This document shows positions 8,445-17,044 of a DNA stretch of 64,000 bases, piece after piece. Source of the DNA: Parasporobacterium sp. (GTDB lineage Bacteria; Bacillota; Clostridia; Lachnospirales; Lachnospiraceae). Under the pieces are notes generated by a model. That model worked only from the letters and a program-made list of their open reading frames with translations. It was not told where the DNA came from and searched no databases. The position numbers were made by a program, and so were the translations under genes. The stretch spans positions 29,674 through 93,673 of the forward strand of contig JAFUBX010000010.1 in NCBI GenBank assembly GCA_017459985.1, given 5' to 3'. The number at the start of each line of letters is the position of its first letter. The stretch's first letter is position 1.

Positions 8445-8473
8445 TCCCTGTCGGAAACCCGGCAGGGATTTTT
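8445..8473 (+). terminator. Terminator after the pilin gene
   Basis: CCCTGTCGG-AAAC-CCGGCAGGG (9 bp, one G-U) followed by ATTTTT. It lies 15 bp after the pilin stop, so the pilin can be made in excess over the downstream adhesin. Confidence 0.8.
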
Positions 8474-8512
8474 CACAGGAAAGTAATGACAACAGAATGA
8501 GAAAGGAAATGT

Positions 8513-11500
8513 ATGAATAATCACAGAATCAAAAGAACATGTACAAAAGCAGCCAGTTTTCTGCTTGCGGTACTGATCTCAGTTTCTTCATGCTCTGCAG
8601 TGGCGATGGCGGAGGAACTGTCTGAAGCCATGCAACCGGAATCAGCAGCAGAGTATGTTTCTGAAGACGAGGGGAGTCTCGTAGAAGAACTGGTATTTGA
8701 GGATACCGTGTCACTTGAGGAAACAGAGACTGCGAATAATATGGAAGATAAAACGTCTGAATTATTAAGTGAAGCAGAAGAAATACCTGCCGAAGAAACA
8801 CAGGAGACAGAGGCAGAAACTACTGTACCGGCAGAGACAGAAACAGCTTTACCGGCAGAACATGAGAATGTTACGGAGAAAAAAACTGAATCTTCAGCTG
8901 AAGAAGAAACTGAATCAGCAACAGAAACGGAAACTGAAACTGTTGCGGAAGAGGAAACTACTAAAGAGGAAGAGCAGGAAGCTCTAACTGAAGCTGAGAC
9001 AGAAACAGAAACTGAAACTGTTGCGGAAGAGGAAACTACTAAAGAGGAAGAGCAGGAAGCTCTAACTGAAGTTGAGACAGAAACAGAAATTGAAGAGGAA
9101 TCTTCTGAACCAGAAAAAGAAACCGAAAAGACAGAGGAAACTGAGGAAGCAGCAGATAAATACGGTTTGGAGGATTTTAATCCTGCCTCTCTTGCGGGAA
9201 TCGACTTCAGTTCCATGCGACTGATCATCGCCACTGCAGATGATAGTATCTTTGTGGAAGATGAAAGCATCATCGGATCTTTCGGCAATATCTATCTGCT
9301 CCAGTTTGAGGATGTGGAAACAGCCATGAAAGCCTATACCTATTATCTGGATAAGGTCGACATCGTGGATATCGACACCGGCATCCAGATCTGCGAAGGA
9401 GAAGCTGCTGAAGATGTAGCAACCGGAACCATCATGACAGAAGAGGAGAACCCTCTTTCAGAACTGAAACAAGCCATGGCCGAAGGATCTGCATCCTATG
9501 ATGTTGCGCTGATTGATACCGGAGCCTTCGGTAGCAATATAGCTGCAGCTATATCCATGATTGGTGACGATCCTTCTGATAATAACGGCCACGGAACCAA
9601 AATGGCAGAGTATATTACCGCTGAAAACGATGATGTGTCCATCTTGTCTATCAAGGCACTCGGAAGTGATGGTAAAGGAGATATTTCGGCTGTTTATGCA
9701 GCCATCGAATATGCCATCTCACAGAATGTCAAAGTGATTAACCTTTCCGCCAGTGCATATGCATCTTCCGGAAACCTGATCCTGAGGGATGCAGTCAGGG
9801 ATGCTGTTAATGCGGGGATTATCTTTGTTGGATCTGCAGGCAATAACGGAAAGAATGCCCAGTACTATGTGACCGGCAATATTGAAGAAGCCTTCATCAT
9901 CGGCGCAGCTGACGAAAACGGTGTGAAGCTGGATATCTCCAACTTCGGTGAGACCGTCGATTACAATGTTGCTGCATCGAGTACTTCGGAAGCAGCTGCC
10001 AGGATGAGCGGGTGGCTTTCCGTGCATGATATCAGCGAAATCGATGAGATTCTGAATCAAGACTTTGTTTATGCGAAAGACTATAAACCAACTGACGATG
10101 ATAACAAAGAGCCGGAAGATCAGGATGAGCATTTCAAAGCAGATCAGACCTGGCCCTCGCAGTACAGCAATTCCTTTGCCGGTATCACTCTGAATACCAG
10201 CATTGAATGGTCCGGTATGGATGCCTGGTGGCCTGACAGCAACGGCCTGATCACCAGATCAGCGGCATGGGAAGCGATTGGTGAGGTAAGCAGTATTTCG
10301 AGTATCAAACCAGGAGATGTCCTTGTTTGGGCAGAAGGAAGTTATGCCAATTGGGTAAACCATATTGCAATCGTAACAGAAGTGGCGTCAGACGGATCTT
10401 ATTTCTATACAGCTGACGGAAACCTGGGAAATGCTACCGGTGTCGGCATCACGAAGAGAACAGATTTTTATAAGAGAAACAGCACTTATGGAAAAGTCCT
10501 TGTATGGAGAAATACGACAAACGGGGCGGCTATTGCAAAGTATGTTGATCTTTTTACCAGAAAAATGATCAGCGAAAATGATACCTCTATGGCAGTGCAG
10601 TGGAGCAATATCAACTGGTGCTACTGTTTTGTCGTAGCAGCACTGCTGGAAAGTGAACCGGTGGAAGAATATGGGAGCCTGAAAGTCATTAAGGATATCT
10701 CTGTTCCAAATGGCACGATTAAGATTTCCAAAATAACCAATGGAAGTGCAGCAGATAAGGACGAAGAATTCATCTTCACCCTTAAGGTAACAAATACCAG
10801 CGGCAGTGTGGTATTAACAAAGTTCAGCTATACAAAGTCTGACGGGACAACAGGAACGATCAGTGGAAATGGCGGAACCGTAAAACTGAAAAACGGACAG
10901 AACGTTGTGATCACAGGCATCCCGCAGGGATACGGTTACACCGTGACTGAAAACGATAATGCGAACTACACCACAAAAGCATCCCAAAACGGAGGCACGG
11001 CAACTGATACAAACACCATAAGCGGCTCGATCCCTGCAGCATCTTCCAATCAGAGTTTTTCCTTTACTATCAATTTCAAAAACGGTTCTGATAATGTCTC
11101 CTCATTGACTATCGCGGATGGATTGACAACCGACTCCAACGGAAATGTGGTATTTACCCTTAAGCCTGGGACAAGCGGAAGTGCATCAATGACTTTTTCC
11201 AATATTCCGGAGGGATACAGCTATACCGTTACTGAAGATGAGGTAAGCGGATGGACATCTTCCCCGTCTGACAGGACCAGGAGCGGAACGATCGTAAAGG
11301 ATACCACAAAGGAAGCAAAGTTTACCAACACTTACACACCGGTGCAGCAGACAGCCGCATTTACGAACACCAGAAAGACTACAACGCTGACGGTCTCAAA
11401 GACCACATCCGCAGACAGCACCGTTGCGAACGAGCTGAAGGGAAACAGTATGTATTCACAGGACTTCTCCGGAGCAGAGTTCAGCGTAAAGATCTATGAC

Positions 11501-14083
11501 GCAAATGCGAAGACCTGGGGAAACGCCAAAACCTATAAGACAGGAACAGACGGAACCTTTACCATCTCAGGGCTTTATGTGGGCAATCAGGTACAGGTAA
11601 CAGAAATAAAAGCTCCTGCAGGATATCTGCTCCCGGCAACCGTAACACAGACGATCACCCTTGCGCAAAGCGGCAATAAAATGACATTCAAGGATGCACC
11701 GACCTTTGCTACGGAAATGCCGGAAGTAAAGAAAGCAGTTTATGCGGAGGGAAAGATCAATGCAGAAAAGTCGGTCGCAGGGGCAGTCTTTATGATGGAA
11801 TATTATGATAATACCAACTGTACCGGAAAAGCAGTAAGAACTTGGTATTTCAAAACAGATTCCACGGGAACCATCGATTATGCGAAGAAGTATCTTGCTT
11901 CGGGCTATACCAGTTCAGATTTCTATACAGATACTGCAGGTAACGCAAACCTTCCACTAGGATCTGTCCAGATCACTGAGGTGGAAGCCCCTGCGGGATA
12001 TAAACTGTGCAAGGATGTCCTGAAAGCAAAGATCATTCAGAACAGTTCTGACGGAAAAGCAGAGTTTTCCTGGATTACTGCAACAGGCGGCCAGGTCAGC
12101 ATCGCGAAAGACAAAGTCCTTACACTTGGAGATGAAGAGCTTGTGATAGTCATTAATAAGATCAACGCCGGGACTGGAAAATCCTTAAAGGGAGCAGTCC
12201 TGCAGATCCTTGACGGGAAGAATGTTGTATATGAGTGGACGACTGACGGTAAAGCAAGGGAAATCAAAGAGACCCTGTTCTTAAACAAAACCTATACGCT
12301 TCACGAAAAGGAAGCTCCGGAAGATTATATGCTTGCAGAAGATATCAAGTTCAGCATTGACGGGGACGGAAACATCAAAGTGCTTACCGAAAATGTTGAT
12401 ACTTATGAGACGGAGGCGGGATTCCTTGCAGTGAAAATGGAAGATGTAAAAATGGTGATGCTTCCAGTAACCGGCTCTTCTGACATGATGAGCTTTCTTA
12501 TGATCGGTTCTCTTTTGGCTCTCGGAGGTGCTGGTGCTGCAATCGTAATGAGCCTCAGAAAACGGCAGGGAAGGACAGCAACAATGACAAAAGCAATGAA
12601 AAGAACAGTAAGCGCCATTGTAGGAGTGATTGCCGCAGCCATGTTTACAGTACCCACATTTGCGGCTGGAAACATCGAAGTGGTATCGGAAGTAAATGAT
12701 ATCCATACTTACAACGTGTACCAGCTGCTTTCTGGAACAAAACTGGAGGAGGACGTCTTCTGGGATATCCATATTGCGGAGGACATTCCGGATACGCTCT
12801 GGGATGAACTGGGTGCGGATAAGCATGAACGGGCAGCTACCGAGATTGCGTACTGGCTTGCGGAATCCATCAAGGCGGATACGACCGGCAGCTTTGCGGT
12901 GAAGGTCGCAAAAGCTGTGCTGGCGGAAGAACAGATCGGGATGGATGCGAAGTTTACTTCCGGGCAGGAGATCGAACTGGAAGATGGCTTTTATCTTGTG
13001 ACTTCCGATGATGCACAGCCGATGCTGGTGCTGATCGGAAACGGGGAAAAGCTGACGATCAATGAAAAATCCTCCGTTCCGAAGATGGAAAAGGAGATCG
13101 GTGAGGTACAGATCAATGACATTGTAGTCTACGGTGATGCGGCTGATACAGGCATCGGCAAGATTGTTCCGTACAGGATTATCGGAACACTCCCGAGCAA
13201 TTATGACGCATATGACGAATACTCCTATGAGTTTCATGATGTATTCGACCCGTGCCTGGTTGTACAGAAGGATTCTGTAAAGGTCATAATCGAAGATGCA
13301 GAAGGGACCAAGCAGGCAGATATCACGAAATATGCGGATGTTAAGATCTCCGATACTACACTGGATGTCTGCTTTAAGAACCTGAAGCAGACATACCTCC
13401 GCTATTCAAAGGATGACACTATAGTCGTATATTACGAAGTCATGATCACAGACGAAGCCTTTATCGGAACCGATTCCAATGATAATTACGCCTGGATCGA
13501 ATATACGAGAAGCCCTACCTGCGACCAGCTGGGAAAGAGCGAGCCGGACCGGTGCAGGCTGTACACCTGGGAACTGGATCTTAACAAACTGGCGACCGAC
13601 ACAAAGGAAGCACTGAAAGGCGCCGAGTTTACCATTCACGACGCAAAGGGAAGATTTGTCAATACAGACGGAACCCTGACTGAGGAGCAGTCACAGGTAT
13701 CTGTATGGACCACAGATGCAAACGGACATTTCGCAGTGCCTGAAGTGGACTCCGGTACGTATACCGTGACAGAAACCAAGGCACCCGAAGGGTATCAGGC
13801 TGTCGGCGCGTTCAACATAATGATCGAAGCGGATTATGAGGATGAGAATAACGTGACCATCACAGCATCCTCCACCGGAAATCTTGCAGAGATCGAATCC
13901 GTGGACGCAAAGACAGGGATCACTTTCGTCCGTGTCAGTGATCTTCCGGACAATCCGCCGCCAAAGACAGGAGACAATACGAATGTGATCCTTTTTGCTG
14001 TTCTGCTTGCAGCCGGCCTTCTCGGGCTTAGTACAGCCATTCTTATACTGATACGCAAGGATGAAAGAAACAGGGAAGGATGA
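8513..14083 (+). CDS. Giant surface protein: S8-protease-like, papain-like and Cna-B domains fused to a second pilin
   Basis: 1856 residues in one open frame. The signal peptide ends near residue 33. Residues 34-218 are Glu/Thr-rich with a tandem repeat. A subtilisin-like domain follows (about 315-510) with Asp335 (IDTG), His360 (NGHGTKMA), Asn444 (SAGNNG) and Ser492 (STSEAAARMSG), all in S8 order. Residues 545-720 have GDVLVW and NHIAIVTEV and later NWCYCFV, resembling a papain-like hydrolase with His before Cys. Cna-B/SpaA domains run to about 1310, and an LPVTG sorting signal, hydrophobic helix and RKRQG tail lie at 1317-1355. The frame then continues into a second signal peptide (from Met1358) and a full pilin ending PPKTG (1816-1820), helix and basic tail. 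This looks like two sortase substrates joined without a stop codon; see the internal unit at 12584. Confidence 0.8.
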   Translation: MNNHRIKRTCTKAASFLLAVLISVSSCSAVAMAEELSEAMQPESAAEYVSEDEGSLVEELVFEDTVSLEETETANNMEDKTSELLSEAEEIPAEETQETEAETTVPAETETALPAEHENVTEKKTESSAEEETESATETETETVAEEETTKEEEQEALTEAETETETETVAEEETTKEEEQEALTEVETETEIEEESSEPEKETEKTEETEEAADKYGLEDFNPASLAGIDFSSMRLIIATADDSIFVEDESIIGSFGNIYLLQFEDVETAMKAYTYYLDKVDIVDIDTGIQICEGEAAEDVATGTIMTEEENPLSELKQAMAEGSASYDVALIDTGAFGSNIAAAISMIGDDPSDNNGHGTKMAEYITAENDDVSILSIKALGSDGKGDISAVYAAIEYAISQNVKVINLSASAYASSGNLILRDAVRDAVNAGIIFVGSAGNNGKNAQYYVTGNIEEAFIIGAADENGVKLDISNFGETVDYNVAASSTSEAAARMSGWLSVHDISEIDEILNQDFVYAKDYKPTDDDNKEPEDQDEHFKADQTWPSQYSNSFAGITLNTSIEWSGMDAWWPDSNGLITRSAAWEAIGEVSSISSIKPGDVLVWAEGSYANWVNHIAIVTEVASDGSYFYTADGNLGNATGVGITKRTDFYKRNSTYGKVLVWRNTTNGAAIAKYVDLFTRKMISENDTSMAVQWSNINWCYCFVVAALLESEPVEEYGSLKVIKDISVPNGTIKISKITNGSAADKDEEFIFTLKVTNTSGSVVLTKFSYTKSDGTTGTISGNGGTVKLKNGQNVVITGIPQGYGYTVTENDNANYTTKASQNGGTATDTNTISGSIPAASSNQSFSFTINFKNGSDNVSSLTIADGLTTDSNGNVVFTLKPGTSGSASMTFSNIPEGYSYTVTEDEVSGWTSSPSDRTRSGTIVKDTTKEAKFTNTYTPVQQTAAFTNTRKTTTLTVSKTTSADSTVANELKGNSMYSQDFSGAEFSVKIYDANAKTWGNAKTYKTGTDGTFTISGLYVGNQVQVTEIKAPAGYLLPATVTQTITLAQSGNKMTFKDAPTFATEMPEVKKAVYAEGKINAEKSVAGAVFMMEYYDNTNCTGKAVRTWYFKTDSTGTIDYAKKYLASGYTSSDFYTDTAGNANLPLGSVQITEVEAPAGYKLCKDVLKAKIIQNSSDGKAEFSWITATGGQVSIAKDKVLTLGDEELVIVINKINAGTGKSLKGAVLQILDGKNVVYEWTTDGKAREIKETLFLNKTYTLHEKEAPEDYMLAEDIKFSIDGDGNIKVLTENVDTYETEAGFLAVKMEDVKMVMLPVTGSSDMMSFLMIGSLLALGGAGAAIVMSLRKRQGRTATMTKAMKRTVSAIVGVIAAAMFTVPTFAAGNIEVVSEVNDIHTYNVYQLLSGTKLEEDVFWDIHIAEDIPDTLWDELGADKHERAATEIAYWLAESIKADTTGSFAVKVAKAVLAEEQIGMDAKFTSGQEIELEDGFYLVTSDDAQPMLVLIGNGEKLTINEKSSVPKMEKEIGEVQINDIVVYGDAADTGIGKIVPYRIIGTLPSNYDAYDEYSYEFHDVFDPCLVVQKDSVKVIIEDAEGTKQADITKYADVKISDTTLDVCFKNLKQTYLRYSKDDTIVVYYEVMITDEAFIGTDSNDNYAWIEYTRSPTCDQLGKSEPDRCRLYTWELDLNKLATDTKEALKGAEFTIHDAKGRFVNTDGTLTEEQSQVSVWTTDANGHFAVPEVDSGTYTVTETKAPEGYQAVGAFNIMIEADYEDENNVTITASSTGNLAEIESVDAKTGITFVRVSDLPDNPPPKTGDNTNVILFAVLLAAGLLGLSTAILILIRKDERNREG
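8931..9086 (+). repeat. Two 78-bp tandem copies coding an acidic 26-residue repeat
   Basis: The block around TGTTGCGGAAGAGGAAAC starts at 8941 and again at 9019, an exact 78-bp period that keeps the reading frame. It encodes Glu/Thr-rich stalk sequence of the giant surface protein. Such repeats can vary in copy number by slippage; variation here is not shown. Confidence 0.8.
12584..14083 (+). CDS. Internal pilin unit of the giant surface protein (possible separate start)
   Basis: ATG 12584 is in frame with the 8513 gene and is preceded by AGGGAAGGA with 8-9 bases of spacing, a plausible ribosome binding site. From here the protein has its own basic signal peptide (MTKAMKRTVSAIVG to about TFAAG), an isopeptide-forming fimbrial domain, a Cna-B domain with E-box (YTVTETKAPEGY), and PPKTG, membrane helix and basic tail. 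It is about 499 residues, the size of a normal minor or major pilin. The layout parallels the 6724 pilin. I infer an ancestral separate gene whose upstream stop codon was lost, and possibly still independent initiation. Confidence 0.5.
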   Translation: MTKAMKRTVSAIVGVIAAAMFTVPTFAAGNIEVVSEVNDIHTYNVYQLLSGTKLEEDVFWDIHIAEDIPDTLWDELGADKHERAATEIAYWLAESIKADTTGSFAVKVAKAVLAEEQIGMDAKFTSGQEIELEDGFYLVTSDDAQPMLVLIGNGEKLTINEKSSVPKMEKEIGEVQINDIVVYGDAADTGIGKIVPYRIIGTLPSNYDAYDEYSYEFHDVFDPCLVVQKDSVKVIIEDAEGTKQADITKYADVKISDTTLDVCFKNLKQTYLRYSKDDTIVVYYEVMITDEAFIGTDSNDNYAWIEYTRSPTCDQLGKSEPDRCRLYTWELDLNKLATDTKEALKGAEFTIHDAKGRFVNTDGTLTEEQSQVSVWTTDANGHFAVPEVDSGTYTVTETKAPEGYQAVGAFNIMIEADYEDENNVTITASSTGNLAEIESVDAKTGITFVRVSDLPDNPPPKTGDNTNVILFAVLLAAGLLGLSTAILILIRKDERNREG

Positions 14084-14093
14084 CATAAAGAGT

Positions 14094-14122
14094 GAAGGCG
14101 GTACTTAAAAAGTGCCGCCTTC
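14094..14122 (+). promoter_or_regulatory. 13-bp hairpin between surface protein and sortase
   Basis: GAAGGCGGTACTT-AAA-AAGTGCCGCCTTC, 13 pairs with one G-U, lies 10 bp after the surface-protein stop and is not followed by a clear T run. It could attenuate or stabilise mRNA between substrate and sortase genes. Confidence 0.55.
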
Positions 14123-14147
14123 CTTCATCTGAAAGCGAGGAGCGTGA

Positions 14148-15029
14148 ATGAATGGAAAGAACAGGAAACGAAGGAGAGGACTCATTGCCATTCCCATCAT
14201 CGGGATGGCTTTAGGACTTCTCTTTCTCCTGTATCCGTATGCTATGGATAAATACAACGAATACAGGAATGAACAGGCGATCAGTTCCATGTCTTCTGTA
14301 TATGACCGGTATGCAGATAGCAAAGACGTGATTGAAAAACAGATCGCCGATGCGAATAACTATAACTTAAAACTGGCCGGGGAATATAACGGTACAGCAC
14401 AGATACCAGAGTATGAGGACCTACTGACGTTTGACGGCGAGGGCGTCATGGGATATGTGGAAATCCCAAAGGTCAATGTAAAAATGATGGTTTATCATGG
14501 GACGGATGACGATACGCTTGCGATCGGAGCCGGCCATTTGGAAGGCACATCCCTTCCGGTAGGAGGTTCTTCCACGCATGCGGTCATCACAGCGCATTCC
14601 GGTATGAAGACAATGAGGGCGTTTGACGATATCCGTGAACTGAAAAAGGGAGACCGTATCCTGATATCAGTTCTGGGAAAGAAACTTATTTATGAGGTGG
14701 AAAACCAGGAAACGGTGCTGCCGCATGAAATGGAGTCACTGAAGATCGTTCCCGGAAAGGACCTTCTGACACTGATCACCTGTACACCTTACGGGATCAA
14801 TGACCACAGGCTTCTGGTACATGCGGAGAGGATTGCAGATGCGGAAGCGGTCCCGGATGCGTCTGCGGACGAACCGATGGAAACGGAAACTACCGAAGTG
14901 ACAGAAGGAATTAGATTATTTGATTTAAGAACCACGCCTCTCATTATTGCGGTTGCGGTCTGCCTTGGGGTGGTGATCATCATAATCGTAATGAACAAAA
15001 AGGAAAAAAGAAAGGAATCGGAACAATGA
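14148..15029 (+). CDS. Class C (pilus) sortase
   Basis: Membrane transpeptidase joining pilins at their sorting signals. The 293 residues begin with an N-terminal membrane segment (about 12-32). The sortase barrel carries the catalytic His in TAHSG, Cys in LITCTPYG and Arg in HRLLV. A second membrane helix lies near residues 265-283 with a Lys/Arg tail. The TLxTCTPYGxNxxRLL signature and C-terminal anchor are typical of class C enzymes. It follows its two presumed substrates directly. The start ATG 14148 follows GAGGAGCGTGA. Its stop overlaps the next small gene by ATGA. Confidence 0.9.
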   Translation: MNGKNRKRRRGLIAIPIIGMALGLLFLLYPYAMDKYNEYRNEQAISSMSSVYDRYADSKDVIEKQIADANNYNLKLAGEYNGTAQIPEYEDLLTFDGEGVMGYVEIPKVNVKMMVYHGTDDDTLAIGAGHLEGTSLPVGGSSTHAVITAHSGMKTMRAFDDIRELKKGDRILISVLGKKLIYEVENQETVLPHEMESLKIVPGKDLLTLITCTPYGINDHRLLVHAERIADAEAVPDASADEPMETETTEVTEGIRLFDLRTTPLIIAVAVCLGVVIIIIVMNKKEKRKESEQ

Positions 15030-15118
15030 CCTGGAAAACGGGAATCATGATCGGCCTTGCGGTGTTTATCATCGGAGGCCTTATTTTTTTGAAAATCAGA
15101 AACAGGAAAAACAGATAA
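15026..15118 (+). CDS. 30-residue single-span membrane miniprotein
   Basis: The start ATG overlaps the sortase stop (ATGA), so translation is probably coupled. It encodes 30 residues with one hydrophobic helix (GIMIGLAVFIIGGLIFL) and a basic KIRNRKNR tail. Not recognised. Position and topology suggest a sortase or pilus accessory, but this is inference. Confidence 0.55.
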   Translation: MTWKTGIMIGLAVFIIGGLIFLKIRNRKNR

Positions 15119-15137
15119 CAAGGAGAAGAGAAACAGT

Positions 15138-15413
15138 ATGGAAATAACTGCAGTAAAGATCAGAAAAATTGAAAACGGAGGAAATCTTAGGGCTGTCGCG
15201 GAAGTGACCTTTGATAACGAGCTGACCGTAAAGGATGTGCGCCTGATCGATGGACAGAACGGGTGGTTCGCGGCCATGCCTAGCAGGAAGGGCAGTGACG
15301 GAAGGTTCCGTGATGTTGTGTATGTGCATGACAGAGCCAGCCAGGATCAGATCAGCGATGTTGTCATAGAAGCTTATGAGAAGAATTCTTCAGTCCGGGA
15401 GGTAGAGAAATGA
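15138..15413 (+). CDS. spoVG: SpoVG-family protein
   Basis: 91 residues with the SpoVG fold signature: MEITAVKIRKI at the N-terminus, DNELTVKDVRLIDG in the middle and AMPSRKGSDGRFRDVVYV towards the end. SpoVG proteins bind nucleic acid and act as global regulators in Firmicutes; ICE-borne copies are common. RBS AAGGAGAAGAGAAACAGT. The stop overlaps the next gene by ATGA, so the two are co-translated. The role in the element is likely regulatory. Confidence 0.85.
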   Translation: MEITAVKIRKIENGGNLRAVAEVTFDNELTVKDVRLIDGQNGWFAAMPSRKGSDGRFRDVVYVHDRASQDQISDVVIEAYEKNSSVREVEK

Positions 15414-16405
15414 CATTTGAACAGTTTCAAAGTGAAGTAACAGGCAGGATTAAAGACTTCCTGCCCTCCGAATACGCCAATGCGGATATCCGGATCATGG
15501 AAACGCACAAGCTCAATCAGAGCTATCCGGCACTGATTGTAAGGCTGGAAGAGGAAGGGGCAGCTCCGTCCATCGATCTGGCGCATTTTTATGAAATGTC
15601 GGAAAACGGATACAGCATGGAGGCCGTTCTTACAGCCGTTTCAGAACAGGCACAGCAGAGAGCAGACGGTTTTGATCTAGGAATCTTTTCCGATTACAGA
15701 CAGATAAAGGACAAGCTTTTTATCCGTATCAGTGACGCGGATGTGAATCACGCAGTGCTTCAGAATGTGCCGCACAGAAACATCAGCGGCATTGCAGTGA
15801 CCTGTCATGTCATGGTGGAAATTCAGGATGGAAACGTGGGATCTGCCATGGTCAACAACGGCATGCTGAAATCCCTGGGTGTTTCCTTTGATGAGCTCTA
15901 TCACGATGCCATGGAGAACAGCCCGAGGATCCTTCCTCCCTCCATCCAGTCCATGGAGGACATGCTCGGAAGAATGATCGGCTTCGGACCCGGAAAGGAG
16001 ATTCCGCAGGATCTTGAAAGCCAGCTGGACGCAATCGATTTTGAAAACGATCCGATGGTCGTGCTGACAAACAGGGAAGGTGTAAACGGCGCTGCGGCCA
16101 TCCTCTATCCGGATGTGCTGCACAGGATCGGAGAACGCGCGGAGACGAACTTCTTTGTACTTCCGTCATCCGTGCATGAGGTGATCCTTGTTGCGGATAA
16201 CGGTCATATGAAGCTTCCTGAGCTGTCCGCCATGGTAAAGGAGATCAACAGCACACAGGTGGCGCCGAAGGACAGACTCTCGGACACCGTTTACCACTAT
16301 GACAGGAAAGAGAGGCTTCTGGAAAAAGGCTCTGATTATGAAGTCAGGATCAGCGCAAAAGAAACAAAGGCTAGAGCCCACAAGGAAAAAGACTGGGAAA
16401 GATAA
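15410..16405 (+). CDS. DUF5688-family protein of ICE
   Basis: 331 residues starting MTFEQFQSEVTGRIKDFLP, with the segments ALIVRLEEEGAAPSIDL, HAVLQNVPHRNISGIAV and VLTNREGVNGAAAILYPDVL that I associate with DUF5688 proteins found repeatedly in Clostridia mobile elements. No catalytic motif, signal peptide or membrane segment is visible. It is coupled to spoVG by a 4-base overlap. The C-terminus is a charged tail (KETKARAHKEKDWER). Function unknown; the family is used here as a marker of the ICE type. Confidence 0.7.
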   Translation: MTFEQFQSEVTGRIKDFLPSEYANADIRIMETHKLNQSYPALIVRLEEEGAAPSIDLAHFYEMSENGYSMEAVLTAVSEQAQQRADGFDLGIFSDYRQIKDKLFIRISDADVNHAVLQNVPHRNISGIAVTCHVMVEIQDGNVGSAMVNNGMLKSLGVSFDELYHDAMENSPRILPPSIQSMEDMLGRMIGFGPGKEIPQDLESQLDAIDFENDPMVVLTNREGVNGAAAILYPDVLHRIGERAETNFFVLPSSVHEVILVADNGHMKLPELSAMVKEINSTQVAPKDRLSDTVYHYDRKERLLEKGSDYEVRISAKETKARAHKEKDWER

Positions 16406-16419
16406 GAAAAAGTATGAAT

Positions 16420-16443
16420 GGCTGCCGTCATCAGACGGCAGCC
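16420..16443 (+). promoter_or_regulatory. Perfect 10-bp hairpin upstream of the HTH gene
   Basis: GGCTGCCGTC-ATCA-GACGGCAGCC, a perfect 10-bp stem with a tetraloop, 13 bases before ATG 16457 and immediately before its ribosome binding site. There is no T run, so it is more likely an RNA stability or translation element than a terminator. Confidence 0.6.
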
Positions 16444-16456
16444 GGAAAGGAACATT

Positions 16457-16927
16457 ATGAATACAGGAAATATCTGCAGAATGTGCAAAGAAGAGGACTG
16501 CCCGGTAAAGGAGCAGATCAGACGTGAAACGAAACAGGAAAAAAAGAGCATGATGGATAGTAATAAGATCATCCTTCTACGCTATCTGAAAGACCGTCAT
16601 ACCGGAGAAGAAAACGCGGTTTTCAGCCGTGAACTGGAATATATGCTTGATATGAGCGGCAGGGATATCCGCAGGGTCATCAGTGCTCTAAGAAAAGACG
16701 GCGTTCCCATCTGCAGCAATTATCACAAAGGCTATTATTATGCGGAAAAGCAGAGCGAGATCGAAAACACCTTGAAGGGACTCGGGGAACATATCGAAGG
16801 GGTATCCGATACGATCGCAAGGCTTACCAAAGCGAAGGCACAGATGATTCCGAAGATCAGAAGTATTCGTATCATCATCACTACGGATGAAGGCCCGGAG
16901 CAGGAGATGCGGATCCTCGTGTCATGA
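16457..16927 (+). CDS. Winged-helix-like DNA-binding protein with N-terminal Cys pair
   Basis: 156 residues. I use ATG 16457 (GGAAAGGA upstream) because the longer frame's ATG at 16418 lies inside a hairpin. The N-terminus has CRMCKEEDCPVKEQIRRE, a possible small metal site. Residues 40-100 look like a winged helix (ILLRYLKDRHTGEENAVFS, then MSGRDIRRVISALRKDGVPI, then YHKGYYYA), similar to helix-turn-helix proteins of phages and ICEs. The C-terminal part is helical. Probably a regulator or replication-associated protein; exact role unknown. Confidence 0.6.
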   Translation: MNTGNICRMCKEEDCPVKEQIRRETKQEKKSMMDSNKIILLRYLKDRHTGEENAVFSRELEYMLDMSGRDIRRVISALRKDGVPICSNYHKGYYYAEKQSEIENTLKGLGEHIEGVSDTIARLTKAKAQMIPKIRSIRIIITTDEGPEQEMRILVS

Positions 16928-16939
16928 AGGGAGAACGGT

Positions 16940-17044
16940 ATGGGAAAAGAAATCGTTTTTATTGATGATGTGACGCTGACGGAAGAAGAGCTTGCAGACA
17001 TAGGAAAGGAGGAACAGGAGGACAATGAGCAGACCGCAGAATAA
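16940..17044 (+). CDS. Acidic 34-residue small protein
   Basis: ATG 16940 after GGGAGAACGGT encodes 34 residues, strongly acidic (VTLTEEELADIGKEEQED). It overlaps the ArdC-like gene by 20 bases, and the ArdC-like ribosome binding site GGAGGACA lies inside it, so it may couple translation. No family recognised. Confidence 0.45.
   Translation: MGKEIVFIDDVTLTEEELADIGKEEQEDNEQTAE

Noticed and set aside
12281-13237. 318-codon minus-strand frame opposite the surface protein
   Set aside because: Shadow of the real gene on the plus strand; Cys/His-rich product with no recognisable domain.
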